Assembly: GCA_933207985.1 (NCBI GenBank)
Contig: OW240912.1
Coordinates: 235,648,829-235,712,828, forward strand
Direction: 5' to 3'
Length of the DNA stretch: 64,000 nt
From: Pelobates cultripes
Taxonomy: Eukaryota; Chordata; Amphibia; Anura; Pelobatidae
Shown: piece by piece, positions 61,450 through 64,000 of the stretch
How the letters are laid out: each line of letters begins with the position of its first letter
Numbering within the stretch: the stretch's first letter is position 1
The notes under the pieces: generated by a model
The model's input: the letters and a program-made list of their open reading frames with translations, nothing else
Told to the model about the DNA's origin: nothing
The model's database searches: none
Program-made: the position numbers and the translations under genes

Positions 61450-62955
61450 GTGGCCATGCCACTCGAATTGGACCCAGAGGAGGTTGCCAGAATAAAAACC
61501 ACTCATACACTCAAAATCGCGAAGTCCAACATTAAATACCTGGGCGTTAGGCTCACTGCGGACCCTGATAAACTCTACACTGAGAACTACACACCTAGTA
61601 TCCAGTCACTCTGCCGGGACATAGAAAGATGGCAAGAAAAGCCAATCTCCTGGATAGGCTGGCTACACGCTATTAAAATGACGTTGCTTCCTCGCCTGCT
61701 GTTCCAGGCCCTACATGTTAAAGTAACCAAACAAGACCTAACGTACCTCCAAAGAGCCATAGATAACTTTATTTGGGCACAAAAACGACAATGAGTGGCC
61801 AGACATGTACTGTACCGCCCGAAATCTAGGGGCGCACCGGGGCTCCCGAACCTCTACCAATACTACCTAGCGGCACAACTGGCCCAGGTGGTAACATGGC
61901 ATTCCCTGGAGGGTTCCCATTGGTGGGTGGACCTGGAATCACACCTAATCACAGACCTACCTCAGTTCTCGATCTGGGTGCCCAAACAGGACAGGCCGCC
62001 CATCCGAACCACCTGCCCGGCGATCCTCAATTCAATACGAATATGGGATCTGACGGCCACCAAATACGCCCTAAAACACATACCCTCACTGCTGACCCCA
62101 TGCCTGCGGAACAAGGCTTCTGAGCCCGGGCTGAGCACAGGAGACTTTCAGGGAATAGGTATACAGAGGAATACTCACATGTACGAAAACGGAACCTTTA
62201 GAACGTTCGACAACCTTAAAACCTTAGCACCCCCGACCACAAAAGACTTATTCAGATACATACAACTGCAGGACTTTGCCAAAAACCCTGAGGTATGGAA
62301 AGCAGCCCAAACCCAAATGACGTTTTACGAACAAATGTGCAATACAGAAAGCAAACAGAAAGGCCTAATAACGACCATATACGCACAACTCAGTGCCCCA
62401 GATATAGACGCTAAAGACCCTAGCTATATCCGACAATAGGAGACAGACTTGGGACGAGTACTGGAGGGGGAGGAATGGGCAGACATATGGGAGGCAACCG
62501 CGAAGACCTCGATATATGTACTACAACAGGAACAGTCTTATAGAATGCTAATGAGGTGGTACACCACACCAGTGCAACTGTACAGAATGGGTAAAACCAC
62601 GACAGACAGATGCTGGAAGGGGTGTGGGAACAAGGGCACGTTTGTGCACATGTGGTGGAAATGCCCAAAAGATAGCAGATACTGGAAGCAAGTTCAGAAA
62701 CTACTGACAGACGTGCTACAGAGACACATAGACATGGACCCTTGGTCCGTCTTATTGTCCAAGCCCATAGATGGCTTCCCTAGAAAGGAACAACAACTTA
62801 TCAACAAGATCACCGTAGCAGCCAGACGGGCCCTGGCCCAGGCATGGTTGAAACCCACAATCCCATCAACTAACGACGTAATAGTGAAGATCAAAGACAC
62901 ATACCTAATGGACAAACTAACAGCCCAGATTAGAAACACGGAAAAACATTTTTAA
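61450..62955 (+). pseudogene. L1 ORF2 C-terminal region, broken
   Basis: Encodes SNIKYLGVRLTADPDK, QEKPISWIGWLHAIKM and the C-terminal CWKGCGNKGTFVHMWWKCP. In-frame stops are TGA at 61792-61794 and TAG at 62437-62439, each explainable by one base change. The frame ends at TAA 62953-62955, and the equivalent end of the minus-strand copy is slightly longer. Confidence 0.85.
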
Positions 62956-63826
62956 AAAAATTGTCAACCCTGGGAAGACTTTGCTAATCACTAAACTCCC
63001 TCAGACCACACAAGAAAGGAGGCATGGGAACTGGAGGGGAACACGGCTCGCCGTGCACACCGCGTGCCCCCTGAGAGCTTTGCGGCGCACCCAACCGCAC
63101 ATTGAGCCCCCCCTCTCATCTCGCCCTCTCCCCCCCGCCACTCACTCCCCACACATACCACATAATTGAGGAGAACGATAAGGAGACAATGCCCGCAGGG
63201 ACCAGCCACAGGGGCGCCAACCTTACCAAATAGTAGATAGGGAAGATACCCAACGCACGCCAAAGCAAAAGATCTCAACAGGCAGCCGTAGGGAAGGCAA
63301 CCCCAAACAACAAAGTAATATAGGATGGCCGGCATGGGTGGGTCAGGACGGACACAGCAAAAAGGGCCCCAAGCCAGAACCCCTGGCTCTCTAGGGGAAG
63401 TCTGACCAGGGACAAAAGCTCATGGCCCACCAAGAGCCCCGGCGGGGAGCCCACATGGGATACACGGGGGAAGGGGCCCGCGCCTCAATACAGCTACAAC
63501 ACCATAGCCCAGAAGGTGGCAACCTCGTACCCTGCATGGTACTGATGTATGAAAAACATAATATGTAGCCTCACAACGCACTCCTTGTTGACATATTGTA
63601 TGTTTAATTGAAACGTTCATTTGTATATGTTATGTTCACCAAAGATGAAAATTTGATGATGAACAGCAACCCAAAATATGATGTTTTAACCCATAACAAC
63701 GCTTCCTTTCTGTAAAATGAACTATATGTATCTACCGAACCGTGGCTTCTATATGAGCCAAATAAAATTGAGGTGCCGTTCTCTGTTTCAAGACAAAAAT
63801 AAATAATTTTTAAAAATAAATAAATC

Positions 63827-64000
63827 TGCGTGTTAAGTCCTGTTCCTGGTCTCTCTGATTCTCGGAGTTCGTGGAATGGTTATAAAGTGATTTATAAAAG
63901 TTAGTGAAGACCTTCGCAATGCCAGGTGGCGTAGTTTTAATAGAGCCATCGGGATGTCGTATGGAAGTGATATGAGAGCGTCTCTGTCGGGGCTTAAGGG
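63827..64000 (-). pseudogene. L1 ORF2 linker fragment at the right edge
   Basis: Minus-strand translation reads SIRHPDGSIKTTPPGIAKVF, then YKSLYNHSTNSENQRDQE, matching the EN-RT linker that precedes RT in L1 ORF2. It overlaps the same protein region as 57000-57230, so it is a separate copy. It continues beyond the window. Confidence 0.6.

Larger units (their letters stand above)
60777..63826 (+). mobile_element. 5'-truncated L1, plus strand, RT-deleted
   Basis: Starts inside ORF2 (IWAAHKAVIRGTLIKI), runs to the ORF2 end near 62955, then about 0.85 kb of 3' UTR ending in AAAATAAATAATTTTTAAAA-type tail near 63826. Relative to the copy at 50522-54309, the RT palm is missing. The protein jumps from the linker to LSPLLFVLALEPLL (near 61335-61380) and then to DDYEYVSGYKINLEKS, so both catalytic aspartate blocks, including YADD, are gone. 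Confidence 0.8.

Overview
This window is vertebrate nuclear DNA and almost certainly comes from a frog or close relative. It has GT-AG (and two GC-AG) spliced exons, long AT-rich introns, TTAA-flanked piggyBac-like MITEs, foldback repeats of the 'AACCCCTTAAGGAC' type, frog-type L1 LINEs, a Penelope-like remnant and a class I endogenous retrovirus. The species cannot be named from the sequence alone. There is one real host gene. Everything else recognisable is repeat-derived.

Positions 624-37475 hold the last 21 coding exons of ANKFY1 (Rabankyrin-5) on the + strand. The exons give 1015 codons with no stop or frameshift, and the phase is consistent across all 20 introns. They run from the end of the BTB/BACK region through the long ankyrin array to a C-terminal FYVE zinc finger and a TAG stop. 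The remembered vertebrate protein is about 1169 residues, so roughly the first 154 residues, including most of the BTB domain, lie to the left of the window. Two short introns (10926-11216 and 36289-36626) start with GC rather than GT. The product binds PI3P on early endosomes as a Rab5 effector. All residue numbers given for ANKFY1 count from the first complete codon at position 625.

The introns carry many old insertions. These are TTAA MITEs, an L2/CR1-like LINE fragment (3.8-4.5 kb), L1 pieces (9.3-10.2 and 27.0-30.1 kb), near-perfect foldback hairpins (12.54-12.82 kb), a Penelope-like GIY-YIG remnant (15.3-16.1 kb), an antisense solo LTR with a 5-bp target duplication (19276-20224), and an R4/Dong-like LINE remnant split by an L1-derived insert (32.5-34.6 kb).

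After the 3' UTR (37476 to about 39 kb) the window turns into a repeat graveyard. It holds a possible histone H3 pseudogene (40.2 kb), an LTR-like repeat (41.7-42.6 kb), and a decayed class I endogenous retrovirus with gag, protease, RT, RNase H and integrase but no visible env (43.4-49.6 kb). A 903-bp hAT-type element sits in the retroviral protease with an exact 8-bp target duplication. A 100-N assembly gap (49818-49917) is followed by a palindromic hAT-like MITE, a nearly complete minus-strand L1 (about 50.5-56.4 kb), a chimeric junction with another L1, a stacked-hairpin element, an ORF1-only L1 flanked by a 15-bp duplication (57878-59844), a plus-strand L1 ORF2 remnant (60.8-63.8 kb), and a last minus-strand L1 fragment at the right edge.

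No new multi-gene system is visible. The most unusual items are the ORF1-only L1 with complete ends and an intact 372-codon frame, the two GC-AG introns, the nested insertions whose target duplications can be read directly, and a degenerate ~52-bp repeat array in front of the retroviral gag.
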